NCBI GenBank assembly: GCA_951799445.1
Contig: OX637295.1
Location: 24,366,001-24,430,000 of the forward strand
DNA length: 64,000 nt
DNA from: Pseudisothecium myosuroides
Taxonomy: Eukaryota; Streptophyta; Bryopsida; Hypnales; Lembophyllaceae
Direction of reading: 5' to 3'
The position numbers were made by a program, and so were the translations under genes. How positions within the stretch are numbered: the stretch's first letter is position 1; every line of letters starts with the position of its first letter. The notes beneath the pieces are model-generated. The model worked only from the letters and a program-made list of their open reading frames with translations. It searched no databases and was not told the origin of the DNA. Positions 34,315-44,900 of the stretch are shown piece by piece.

Positions 34315-35972
34315 TTGTAGAAAATCTTTCTTGTGAGAAAGATGATCCCGAACCACGTACTATTGAAGAAGCGATGCGTCGCTCTGATTGGCCAAAGTGG
34401 AAAATTGCTATTGAGGAGGAGTATGCTTCTTTGAAGAAAAGAAAAGTGTTTGGTCCTATCGTGGACAATCTCACTACTCGACCCCTTGGATACAAATTGG
34501 TATTTGTTCGTAAACGCAATCACCAGGGTCATATTATTCGTTACAAAGTTCGTTTGGTTGCTCAAGGTTTCACACAAAAGTTTGGTATTGATTACGATAT
34601 CACTTATTCTCCAGTTATGGATTCCATCACTTTCCGATATCTTCTTAGAATGGCAGTTCATGCATATCTTGAAATGTGTCTCATGGATGTGGTGACAGCC
34701 TATCTTTATGGTTCACTTCATGTGAATATTTACATGAAAGTTCCTCCTGGTCTTGAAACAACCAGACCAAGTCCATCTATCTCAGGAAAACATCGTGGCG
34801 TTAAATTACAACGTGCATTGTATGGTTTAAAACAGTCTGGGCGTATGTGGTATCAACGACTACAGCAATTTCTTATTGAGCATGGCTTTATAAATGATAC
34901 CTTACTTCCATGTCTCTTTATCAAAAGAGACAAAGATGGGTTTGTGATTATTGCCGTTTATGTTGATGACTTGAATCTTGTGGGTACCAAAGCTGCATGT
35001 GCTGCAGCCACTCAGCTTCTTATTCGTGAATTCGAGATGAAGCTACTTGGTAAAACCACATTTTGCATTGGTTTACAAGTTCTCCATATGAAAGATGGTA
35101 GTGTTTTTCTTTCACAGTCCACTTATGTCAATCGAATCCTTAAAAGATTCAATATGATTGACGCATATCCGTTGTCTACACCCATGGTTGGTCGTAGTGC
35201 AAAAGACGATGATCCTTATCGTCCTTGTGAGGAGGAGGAGGAAACATTGGGTGAACAATATCCATACCTCGCTGCGGTCGGAGCACTTCTATATTTGGCT
35301 ACATCTACAAGGCCTGATATTGCATTTGCAATCAGTGTCCTTGCAAGGCATAGCTCTCGGCCTACACTACGACATTGGAATGGCATTAAACATCTTTTCC
35401 GTTATTTGAAAGGAACCGAAGATTTGGGGCTACATTATTCTCGATCAGTAGATCCAAAATTGATTGGATATGCTGATGCTGGATATAGATCTGATCCTGC
35501 AACATCCAAATCTCAAACGGGCTATGTTTTCTTACGACATGGAGCTGCAATATCTTGGAAATCGGTAAAGCAAACAATTACTGCGACATCATCTAATCAT
35601 GCAGAGATTATTGCTTTACATGAAGCATCTCGGGAATGCATTTGGTTGAGATCCATTGATAAATTTATCCGAACAAATTGTGGATTACGATATGATGATT
35701 CTCCAACTGTCTTATATGAAGACAATAGTGCTTGTGTTGCACAAATGCAAGGAGGTTTTGTTAAGGGTGACCGAACTAAACATATTGATCCAAAATACTT
35801 CAGTTTTACTCATGATTTGATTACAAACAAAGCACTTGAGATCAAGAAAATCTCATCAGCAGATAATCTTGCTGATCTCTTCACCAAAGCTCTTCCATTA
35901 TGTATCCATCGCCGACTTATTCATGGCATTGGTATGCGGCGACTTAGTATTTTAGAGCAAGAGATTCAATAG
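34269..35972 (+). CDS. copia reverse transcriptase and RNase H part
   Basis: 567 codons from the first Met in the frame, in the -1 phase relative to the preceding frame; that Met is probably not a real start. RVT_2 reverse transcriptase with YKVRLVAQGFTQ, LMDVVTAYLYG, ALYGLKQSGRMWY and the catalytic YVDD (231-234). RNase H follows with GYADAGYRSD (Asp near 403), NHAEIIAL (Glu447) and YEDNSAC (Asp485), then the TKHIDPKYF and NLADLFTKALP blocks that close copia polyproteins. No internal stop or further shift is seen. Confidence 0.95.
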   Translation: MGRADIEIDDTFISMIVENLSCEKDDPEPRTIEEAMRRSDWPKWKIAIEEEYASLKKRKVFGPIVDNLTTRPLGYKLVFVRKRNHQGHIIRYKVRLVAQGFTQKFGIDYDITYSPVMDSITFRYLLRMAVHAYLEMCLMDVVTAYLYGSLHVNIYMKVPPGLETTRPSPSISGKHRGVKLQRALYGLKQSGRMWYQRLQQFLIEHGFINDTLLPCLFIKRDKDGFVIIAVYVDDLNLVGTKAACAAATQLLIREFEMKLLGKTTFCIGLQVLHMKDGSVFLSQSTYVNRILKRFNMIDAYPLSTPMVGRSAKDDDPYRPCEEEEETLGEQYPYLAAVGALLYLATSTRPDIAFAISVLARHSSRPTLRHWNGIKHLFRYLKGTEDLGLHYSRSVDPKLIGYADAGYRSDPATSKSQTGYVFLRHGAAISWKSVKQTITATSSNHAEIIALHEASRECIWLRSIDKFIRTNCGLRYDDSPTVLYEDNSACVAQMQGGFVKGDRTKHIDPKYFSFTHDLITNKALEIKKISSADNLADLFTKALPLCIHRRLIHGIGMRRLSILEQEIQ

Positions 35973-36299
35973 TTTTCTTTACGAAAATTGTAAACCTTTT
36001 GATATCTTTCCATGGATTTTTTCCCATTGGGTTCTACCATGAGAATAGATTGATAAAGGTGCTGTACTCTTTTTCCTTCATCTGTGGTTTTGTCCTTGAT
36101 TATAATCAAGGTTTTCCTAGATAAGGTTTTAATGAGGCAGCAACCGTAAGCTTATAAGATTACGGAAATTATTATATAGAAAAAGGTGGGGTCGTGGTGA
36201 GAACCACGGTTTTGGGATCAATGCTGGAGCTTGTTAACCATCTTGGGGTGCCCTGCATCTTGTCACATCACAGCTCAGGGGTAGGGTAGCGGGTCGACT

Positions 36300-36440
36300 G
36301 TTAATTCCTGCCTCACTAGCGATGCCAAGCCGCGGGTTTGCCGAATCAGTCGACGAGGTCGATGAGAATCGAACCCCGGACCGATCGGTTGACCACCGAC
36401 GTACGAAATCAGCCGACCAAGTCCACGACTTGGCGACTGT
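36300..36440 (-). other. tRNA-like / pol III B-box-like segment in the copia 3' region
   Basis: Read on the minus strand the segment has GGTCGGCTGATTTCG and, about 35 bases later, CCGGGGTTCGATTCTCA. GGTTCGATTC matches the pol III B box (GGTTCGANNCC) at all but the last position. A T-stem with four or five good pairs is not possible, so this is not a working tRNA. It lies between the RNase H stop and the 3' LTR, antisense to the element, and could be a SINE-like tRNA-derived insert. Confidence 0.4.
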
Positions 36441-36504
36441 GTTTGGCTTTCAATTGATATTATAGACTCCGTCGACCAGTTCATTATTTTACTAATATTA
36501 TGTT

Positions 36505-36517
36505 GAGCGAGGAGGAG
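36505..36517 (+). other. polypurine tract of the copia element
   Basis: GAGCGAGGAGGAG lies directly before the 3' LTR, the position of the plus-strand primer. One pyrimidine interrupts it. Confidence 0.75.
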
Positions 36518-36732
36518 TGTTAAGAACCCCGTAGTGTGAACGCTCACCATAATATGGTGAGTGACATGTGGCATAGGGATTAGATCAATTCCTCATGACC
36601 AATAGGAGAAGACAACTATTCATTGTCTCTCTCCTTTCTTCCATTGTATATACTTCAACCTCTAATGAAGTTGTATATTCTTTGGAGTGTACTTTGGTGT
36701 TTGGTGTTTTGTTTCGTATTCTATTCTCAACA
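36518..36732 (+). repeat. 3' LTR of the copia element
   Basis: Same 215-bp sequence as the 5' LTR apart from one T-to-C change nine bases from the end. Followed at once by the CAATC target duplication. Confidence 0.95.
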
Positions 36733-36737
36733 CAATC

Positions 36738-38320
36738 TTAATCTCTTTGCACTTTTTTCAGTTTTATTTTTTGTTTTTCATTTTTTTATTTTCTCCGGAC
36801 ATTGTTGATAGTGAAGCTCTGCAAGGGAAGAATGGGAATAGCAAGCCAAAAGTATAAAAAGATTGTGGAGCTACTAACAATTGAATGATCTTCTACAAGT
36901 TGGACATGTTGGCCCCATTGTCACCTCCTTCTTTTGGCCAAACCTCCAACACCTTGGTTTGGGGATATAGAAAAGAAAATTGCAAAGAAACTACTCTATT
37001 GTATTGGAAGTGATTACTTGTAAATCTTTGTGGTACTAGGACGAATTCTTTGTAATATCTAAATTTAACAACAATATAATTGTATTGCCCAAATCTTTAT
37101 CAAGAACAATAATGACTTACCCTAGCATCTCAATCATTGATAAATCTTTGTTTTAGATTCATGCCTATGTACGTGTGGATAGGAACAATCACAAGAAAGT
37201 ACAAGGTATTCAATTAGGAATATAGATAGGACGCTGAAAGTGGGATGTAGAGGAGGACACCATGTTTTTTCCATATGTAGCTAAATACTTGAATACAATC
37301 CTTAAAGACCTATTAGAAATTGTAAATGAATTTATGAAAATTTTCAAAAAAAATTCAAAATTAGCTTCTATTAATGCTTTGATGTGTAAACTTATACTTT
37401 TGAATATACTCTGTATGATCCGGTTGGTTTGATTTTGGTTACTTTATACTAATATTTGAAGATGTATAGTACTTTGAGAAATATTATTTTGTCTGATTTT
37501 TTTAAATCTAACAAGATACATTTGTTCTAGAATCTAAACAATCCAACTTTTTTGTTAAGAATTTTATTTTTTTTAAATTATAGATCTTCATCTTCTTAAA
37601 AAGATATATCATTTTTTTTATCTATACAAAATCCACCCAATTATGAAAAGTTGTTATAGTCTATAAATCCAATTGTCAAAATTTTCCACAATTAATTCCA
37701 AACATATTTAGGTAGACTGATCTTTATTTTCCGATATGGCTACATTTAAAAAATTCAAACATGTCCATATACAAAAAGAATTAATAGAAAATTGATTCAT
37801 ATGCAATCAATATTCTAAAGAAGTTGATAGGCCTTGGGGGATTAAGAATTTTTAGGAAAAAAGATTTCAACAACAAATGATGGAAGGATGTTTAGGAATT
37901 TGCTTGCTAGGAAGTCTTCTTTATTCCATTTAGAAGACATGACATTTTAAAAAAAATTCTCCTTGCACTGTGGATATATTCCCATGGTAAAAATAGATTT
38001 TTAGAAATTCACTTCTAGAATTGACAATTTTAGATTTTGAAAAGTCTTCTAAACCATAAAAATCCAAAGTATGAAAAATTAGATTAAAAAATAGAAAATG
38101 AAAAATATTTTAAAAATTTGTAAATATAAGGATAATAAGTAAAAAATAATACACATATTCTTTTTAAATTCTAGATCCATCAAACTTATACTTCAATAGT
38201 TATAAAAGAACACATCATGGACTTGTAAGGTATTGCCTTTCTAACAACTTAAGTTTTTTTGGAATCACTCTAAGTGCTTCAATGGAAAAAAAAAATTTAT
38301 TGGCTTAGAAGCACAATTAA
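36738..38320. other. AT-rich intergenic DNA
   Basis: Resumes the pre-insertion sequence after the copia element. No frame longer than chance, no RNA gene or repeat pair recognised. Confidence 0.5.
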
Positions 38321-38967
38321 ACCCTAAATGCCCAAGGCTTTTTTTGAATTTCTAGAAATTTACTCCAAAAGTGAACAAAAAGTCAACATTTTGATAAGTT
38401 GCATCAGATTTTTTTGAATTGTAACCGTACAAATTCAAACTAGACATGTTAGAGGTCATTATAAAAAAGGAAAACACAACAATATCACTTACGGATTAAA
38501 AGATTATAGTGTTTGATCATGAGGGTGTCAAAATTGTGAAAATGATTAAAAGTCTTTCAATTTTCTTTTAGCTTGTCAAATCTAAAAAGTTGGCTACCAA
38601 AAAAATATGAGGTTAAAGGACCTAACATGCATAACTCCAATCAATTTATGGCTTCTCAAAATCTACTCTATAATTTTTTTAAATGAATTTCTAATGTAGT
38701 CTTTTTTTCTAAGATCTAGTGTATTTGAGGCTCATTTCCAAGAGCCCTCAACACTAAGGACAGTCAAGATTGCAATGGACACCCTTGCACAAAATCTTAA
38801 ATAGAAGAATCATAATCAATCATTTTCAAAATCGGATTTTTGATGCTGAAACTAGACTTTTAAAAAAATTCAAAAATATAAACTACTAAAAATAGCAACT
38901 TGGTTAGGTTTTATTTAACTTCAAAGTATTGCTGCCATCAAAATTTGGTGCCTCGGGCTTTTAGGGG
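38321..38967. mobile_element. piggyBac-type MITE, copy 2 (TTAA target duplication)
   Basis: Flanked by TTAA (38317-38320 and 38968-38971). Ends ACCCTAAATGCCCAAGG and, inverted, CCTCGGGCTTTTAGGGG. The interior is the inverted counterpart of 23792-24411, with matching blocks in reverse order: AAACTAGACATGTTAGAG, AACAATATCACTTACGGATT, ATGCATAACTCCAATCAATT and GCACCAAATTTTG-type near the end. No coding capacity. 647 bp. Confidence 0.85.
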
Positions 38968-38971
38968 TTAA

Positions 38972-40560
38972 ATGGCTACAATGGGGACACAAGTCAAGAA
39001 TATTTGCACACACGGATTGACATTATCTATATATTATGATTAAATAATTACTATTTGTACACTTGTATGAGTAAAACCATTGTTTGCTTCTTTGCACAAT
39101 GTTATCTTTTTTGGTGTCTAACCTTATCTCCTTAAGCAACTAAATTTGCACTTCTTGCTATACATTGTTCATTGTAGTTATTAGATTTGACCCTTTATTC
39201 CTAGCATTAAAAAAATTAGCATTTGTTAAAGACAAATAATACTAAAGGAATTCTAAAACTTAAAACATATATGATAAAATTTTAGGAGGTAGTTGATAAT
39301 GAATTGTAAAACTATCTTGGTAGTTGCTTTCCAAGTTTGTCAACATTTTTGAGTCTATGATTTTTTTTTTCAAATTTTTGTATAAAATAAAATAAAATTT
39401 GAGATGAAATCTTAACCAAGCATAAAAAAATCATATGTTGAAAATACAAATTATATTTTTAGTGGATTATCAAAGTAAAATACTTTGAAATGGATTTGAA
39501 AAATATTTATAATTAATTTTTTTAATTTTATTATTTATATATTTTATTATATTTCTCTTTATTATGCAAAACATAATCTCTCTTAATGAAATTCTCAATA
39601 TTTTGTAAAACACATCCTTTTACTGTATCCATATAGGAAATGATTATCTTCTGAAGGCTTCGATTGTGTGTTTATAGTGATCAGTGAGTCCATTCCTATG
39701 GAATCACTCTCTACCAATCTAAAACTAATACTCAAAAAACTTTCATTATATCTCAATTTAACCTTTTATCTTTACATCCTACATATAAGACAATTTTGTT
39801 TATTTTTGGCACATACGAGATGAACTTTCACCAACTCCTAGGTCGGATAGGTGACCGTCACTCGTCAAGCTAGTGTTCTATAGCACATCTAAAATGTGTC
39901 CCAAACCTTAGGGGGTCATAAAGTTTTAAATGAACACCCAAATTTTAAAGTAATGATTAATCCTTAAGGACGAAGACAACCATATTTTAGCCTCAAAGTT
40001 TTTGGCATTTTTGAGAAATTTTTATTAAGATATTTATTTATTTAAAAACATATATTTTTGAACAAACATACAATGTTCTTCAGCCAATCTTATAATATGA
40101 ATTTTTTTCACATTTAAATTGTACTTTCCACAACATGATCAATCAAAATATTCATTTCAAAACCTTATTTTTTTTGTCCTTTAAGAAGTAATTTTTGAAA
40201 ATCCCATTTATTTTTTAATGATATTTATATTAGAGAGGATTTATCTAGATTGAAATATGAAACTTTGCTTGTCAATGTCGTCGTTATTGTCATTATGGGA
40301 TAAAATAAAATAAAATAAAATAAAAATTGGTATGTCCAAATGTTTGCAATGTCTCTCCCGATGGAGACGTAATTTTGAAATAAAATTAAAAAATTAAAAT
40401 TGATATCTCTTCCTTTGCAACACAATCGTTGACGATTTTGTGCGCTAGTTAGAAATTTACTATTTTTATCCAATAAAATATAAAAGGCAGAAATTAAACT
40501 CAAAATAAAACGATGCCTGCCCGCTCACGGGCAGACGTGGGGAATACAAATACAAGTGCA
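38972..40560. other. AT-rich intergenic DNA
   Basis: No gene recognised. Includes an (AAAAT)n run at about 40300-40325. Composition becomes GC-richer from about 40500, where the 5' region of the next gene begins. Confidence 0.5.
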
Positions 40561-40569
40561 GCCCGCTCC

Positions 40570-41962
40570 GAGACCTTCCGAAAGCCACAGCAGTTACTCC
40601 GACCCTTCTCTCTCCTTCCTCACGAAGCCTTCCCGAAACCCTAAAACCTTCTTCGGGACACAAGTCGCTCAACAATTCCAATAGCACAGCACGCTGTTGC
40701 GTAACGAAAACAATTGTGTTCTGCTTGCCCAGATTTGATTTCGAGTGTCCCTTTGAGCATCGATCTCCATCGCATCGAGATTGCCGGTCGGCACTTGTTG
40801 GAGCGAACAGAAAATCCAGGCTTTTGGCGTTGTCAATTAATTGAAGCTCGGAAGAGTTAGGGTTGAAGTGCCAGATTTTTTATGTGGAGGATTCGAAGCG
40901 GCGTTTAGTGTTGTTGGAATTTGAGAGGAGTGCGAGAGACAGAGCGCAAACAGAGAGGCAAAAGAGCGGTGACTTTTAGGGTTTGTCTTGGGAGTTGCGA
41001 CGAAAGACGGACTTTTTGTGGTTGCGGTATCGGTGATCTTCCTGTAAGAGCCAACCTTAAAGCGTTTTTTGTTTTTTTATCAGTTTCTCAGAATTCGTTC
41101 CTTGGTACAGGTGTTGTTGTTAGATCGTTCCGGGTGGTTATTTGAAAGGTCCGGCGTTGGGAGTTGAATTTTATGGAAAGTAGGGTCAGTGCGTGTGTTT
41201 TCCCTTGCACTTGGTGCGTAGTTTGTAGTTTAGGGTGTATTTGACAAAGGAGTCTATTGTAGGTGTATGTATCAATTCTGAGATAGCGGTGGGCAGAGAT
41301 TTGAGTGGCCAACAATATTGATGTGTCTGGACCAATTTTTGTGGGGGATCTACACATGAGAGTGGAATTGTGTGTCGAAATTTCTGGACGTAGTATAGAA
41401 GTTTAGCCAGACAAACTATCTTTCCAATGGAGACATCACTGTTTTATGGTGCACATGTCAGGTGCACAGAGAGCATTCTTTTTAGACAGTGGGTTGTGTA
41501 AATGATGCTACGTGACAGGATGAATTCAGAATCCTGTGAATTCAAACAAACGGCTAGACAGATATTGTGAAAGAGGCCTTGTTCTGTGATTGATGATGAT
41601 GCGGGACATGTATATGGGACGAGTGTTTTCTGTGCTTGTAACTATGATAGGTCAGAGGTTCTGTTGTGGGTGAGCACTCCTGGGTTGAAGACTAAGTCCG
41701 CACAAGTGTGGAGTTTCTCCTGTGCATTCAAGGATGTCTAGGCAGGCTCCCATCAAAGGCTCGGAAGGTTCAGGGAGGCGATCAGAGGATGGAGGCTAGA
41801 TCCGCGTGTAATTTCCGTGGTATAACCAGCCACTGTGTTTGTGTTCATCTACCTACAGGACAGGTTCTGAAAGGTAACACGTGAGTAGGATCAGGCAAAG
41901 GAAGGGGAGTGTTGCTGCGAAGCGGAAGCATTTGGGGGGTATGCAAAGAGAAGGGCATCGCA
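40570..41962 (+). promoter_or_regulatory. 5' region and long leader of the SUA/RBM5 gene, with telo-box and short upstream frame
   Basis: GC-richer DNA containing CGAAACCCTAAAACC (telo-box AAACCCTAA at 40636), which often lies near transcription starts of plant housekeeping genes. Possible leader splice donors follow (CTTCCTGTAAGAG near 41043; AAAGGTAACACG near 41874). A short frame of 21 codons (ATG 41734 to TAG 41799, starting MSRQAPIKG) lies upstream of the main start at 41963 and would be a uORF if transcribed and not spliced out. Exact transcription start and leader introns cannot be fixed from sequence alone. Confidence 0.5.
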
Positions 41963-44900
41963 ATGGACGGCGTACGGTATGGGCTACAACAAGCAAGCTG
42001 GGAAAACAGCAGCGTACGCCTTACATTATTATATTACCACCCAAAGAACACGGTTGATGTGGTTTTCTTCTCCTAGATCTTCCATGTGGGGGGATATCCC
42101 ACATCCATGACATGGTTTCTGACAAGCTATAATGACTTCTCTTGTCCCTCCTTGATCCACATATCAAGCACGCTCGCGCCAAACCGTCCACATATGGAAA
42201 ATGCTCTTGGCTCTGGCTTTCGCAGAAATAAAAGCAATGGCGGTCGGTCTCTCCTCTGTTTCTGTGTTGGCTGCTGACTCTCCCTTATTCTTTTGGATGC
42301 ACAGGCATTGGAGAGCTATGATCCAAATCTCGGCTCCGACCTCAGGTTCCCTATTATTCCTCTCCTGCTATCCAACTGGCATTCGGTTTGTTCTGGTTGA
42401 GTTCATGCAGAAATTTGTATTTGATTGTATGTCTGAATATTTATCAATGGTTCTGCGTTCTACCTTAAATATAGCGTTTTGAAATTATACTTGGTCTCCA
42501 GGAATCTCAGATATCTGAACGAATGTAATCTGTATAAGAACGTGCTGTTGTGTGTGGATTATGCTAACGGGTCAGTTGCTCTTGACACATTGATTTGCTT
42601 AACAAGTTTACCATTTTAAGCCTTTGGCTGCCTCAGCAGTTGAATTTTCCTTGAGCAGCAGATATTGCGGAAATATTACAAAGAAAGAAATTTTGAAAGA
42701 AAGAAAATGAATGAATGATGAATGGATGGGATAGAGGATTATTAAGAAATAACTTATAATATGGTGTACACTTAAGATATGAAACGCTTGTTGGAAAACC
42801 TGGGAGTGGAAGCTCCTTCATGAAGTTTTCTAGTGCATCTGTCATTACCTGTCAAATTTTGTATTTGCCTATCCCTTACTAGTTGGGGATTCGTGTTTAG
42901 GCAGTTTCTCTGTCTTCCTGGTCTCTGTCACGATCGCTTCCTGAAATTTTTGTTGGCAACAGGGGTGGAGGGGCTTATGGAGACAGAGGGTATGTTGAAA
43001 GCCACTTTGTACCTAGGGAAGCAGGCCCTCCTTATCCTCGGGCTGGTTATCCAGGAGAGTCTGACCTTGATACGGATAGATTCCCTCGTCATGGGTGGCC
43101 ACCGAGTAGACGGCGGTCTCTTGACGAGGAAATACCTCCGCAGCGCGGTTCGCACAGACTTGAGAAGCTTAATCAGGGGAGAGAGGCTTATCAGAGACCA
43201 AAGCGGGATTATTCATTGGAGGGGTCTGGACGAGATGCACCCTTGCTGAGGGATCCTTCTCGGGAAGGTGTGTTAGAAAGAATCCCTTCTCGCACTGGAA
43301 GCCGAGATCGTGAGAATGCCGATGGAGATTTGGACTGGGATTTCCGTCGCGATCGAATGCCTTACCAAGATGGCAGAGAAGGCAATCAAGATTTGGATAT
43401 GGCTGAGCTACCTCGACCTCGGAGCGGTACACCTTCTAGACTTCCGAGGGACGAAGCACTTGGCTTAAGAGGAGAGGATTTATCCCCTCGGGAGAGATCT
43501 GGTCGACGATCCCGAGGAGAGAATCGAGACAGTACGCGACGGCGAAGGGACCGGGACTATGTCCGTAGTAGGAGCCGCAGTCGTGAACGTGGCCACTGGA
43601 GTCCAGACAGAGGTCGAGGTCGTGACAGGGGCCGCTCTTTTGGACACGATGACCGAGATTTCTCTAGACGCTCTAGTCGATCTCCTCGGAGCAGAAGCAG
43701 AGGGGCTGGTGGACGCGAGTCCAGTTACGAAGATTTGAGAGGTGACAGAAGAAGGGACCGAGAGAGCTCTCGTTATCATGCTTCTTCTGTTATGGTAAGG
43801 GGGCAAACTTGATTACTGAAATGTGTCATGGATTGATCCCGGATCTCTCTTGTTTTTTTGAATTCCGGATCAATAATTTTCGTTTTCATTTAATATTCTT
43901 ATGTTTATCTGGCCTTTAATTCTTCCCTGTTGATTGGGAGCAGTGTTCTTGATCTATGGTGTGTTCTCTTATTCTGCGCGACGGGTGATTGACTTTTGTG
44001 ATGGCTTATGGTTCCGAGTTAGTTTTAGCCCGTCTGGCGCTTGGACGTCCAGTTGGAAGGCTTGCAAGTTTTTTGTACATTGATGAATTTATTTTTGTGG
44101 TACTGGAATGTGGCTGCAGACCCCATCAGCAACATTAGTAGTCAAGGGGCTTTCGCAGAAGATATGTGAGGATGACCTTTACCTGGCACTGGTAAGTATC
44201 ACTTCAATTTTTCAAGCTGTCCTTTGTTTCAGATAGGTGACTGCCGCGATTTCCTTCTCACTTTTCAATGAAATATTGCCACTTTGAGTTTTGATATCAA
44301 ATCCCTACCGCTACTGCTTTTAGAGCAGGTAGTGGGAAATTCCACCTAGTGGTCGACTGTATGTAACAGATGGTTTTGTGGTTCCTACTCTCGCTGTGCA
44401 GGCTGATTGGGGACCACTAAGACACGTTCGTGTTATTAAGGAGCGCAGTACAGGTGTATCACGGGGCTTTGCATTTGTGGATTTTCCGGATGTGGTGAGA
44501 TCTTGTTATATCCTATCCGTACTTTTCACCGGTCCTCTTAAAGATATTCTAAAATCCTCTAAAATCCTCGTCCTGGTTTGAGATACCAGAAGTAATTATG
44601 CGATTGACATGCATGGTCTTGACCTGACCCAATGTATCGTCTGTACGAATTGCAGGATGCAGCACAAAAAATGATGGATGGTATTGGTTATGAAGGAATT
44701 GTGATAGATGGACGTCGCATATGTTTTGAATACAGGTCTGGTCTCCTTGCTGACAGTTGTTGTGATCATGCATATTGTAGGATGCAATTGATTTGATGCA
44801 ACTGGGATACGATCGTTCACTGTGGTCAAAGGTGTTAATACTCGTGAGCTCTGAATAAGATTTATTAATGACGACTTATATAATTTTGGATGGATTGTGA

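Larger units (their letters stand above)
30206..36732 (+). mobile_element. Ty1-copia LTR retrotransposon, young, near-intact
   Basis: Two 215-bp LTRs (30206-30420 and 36518-36732), both TG...CA, differ at one base by eye (TTTTCAACA versus TTCTCAACA). The 5-bp target duplication CAATC lies at 30201-30205 and 36733-36737. Gene order gag, protease, integrase, reverse transcriptase, RNase H defines the copia superfamily. A 1.0-kb non-coding leader precedes gag. The two coding frames overlap in different phases (-1), so the polyprotein is broken once. It lies between the CAC3 promoter and AT-rich DNA and is transcribed away from CAC3. Confidence 0.97.

Noticed and set aside
34255..34330. Programmed -1 frameshift in the copia polyprotein
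   Set aside because: No slippery heptamer or obvious downstream stem was seen, and copia elements usually have one frame; a one-base loss is simpler. Kept only as a question in the findings.
36300..36440. Working tRNA gene
   Set aside because: The T-stem does not pair and no acceptor stem or anticodon arm can be drawn. Only B-box-like similarity remains.
42833..43249. Open frame of 138 codons overlapping SUA exon 3
   Set aside because: It runs in the wrong frame across the intron 2 acceptor. The correct frame, joined to exon 2 by AG plus G, gives the RS-rich N-terminal region.
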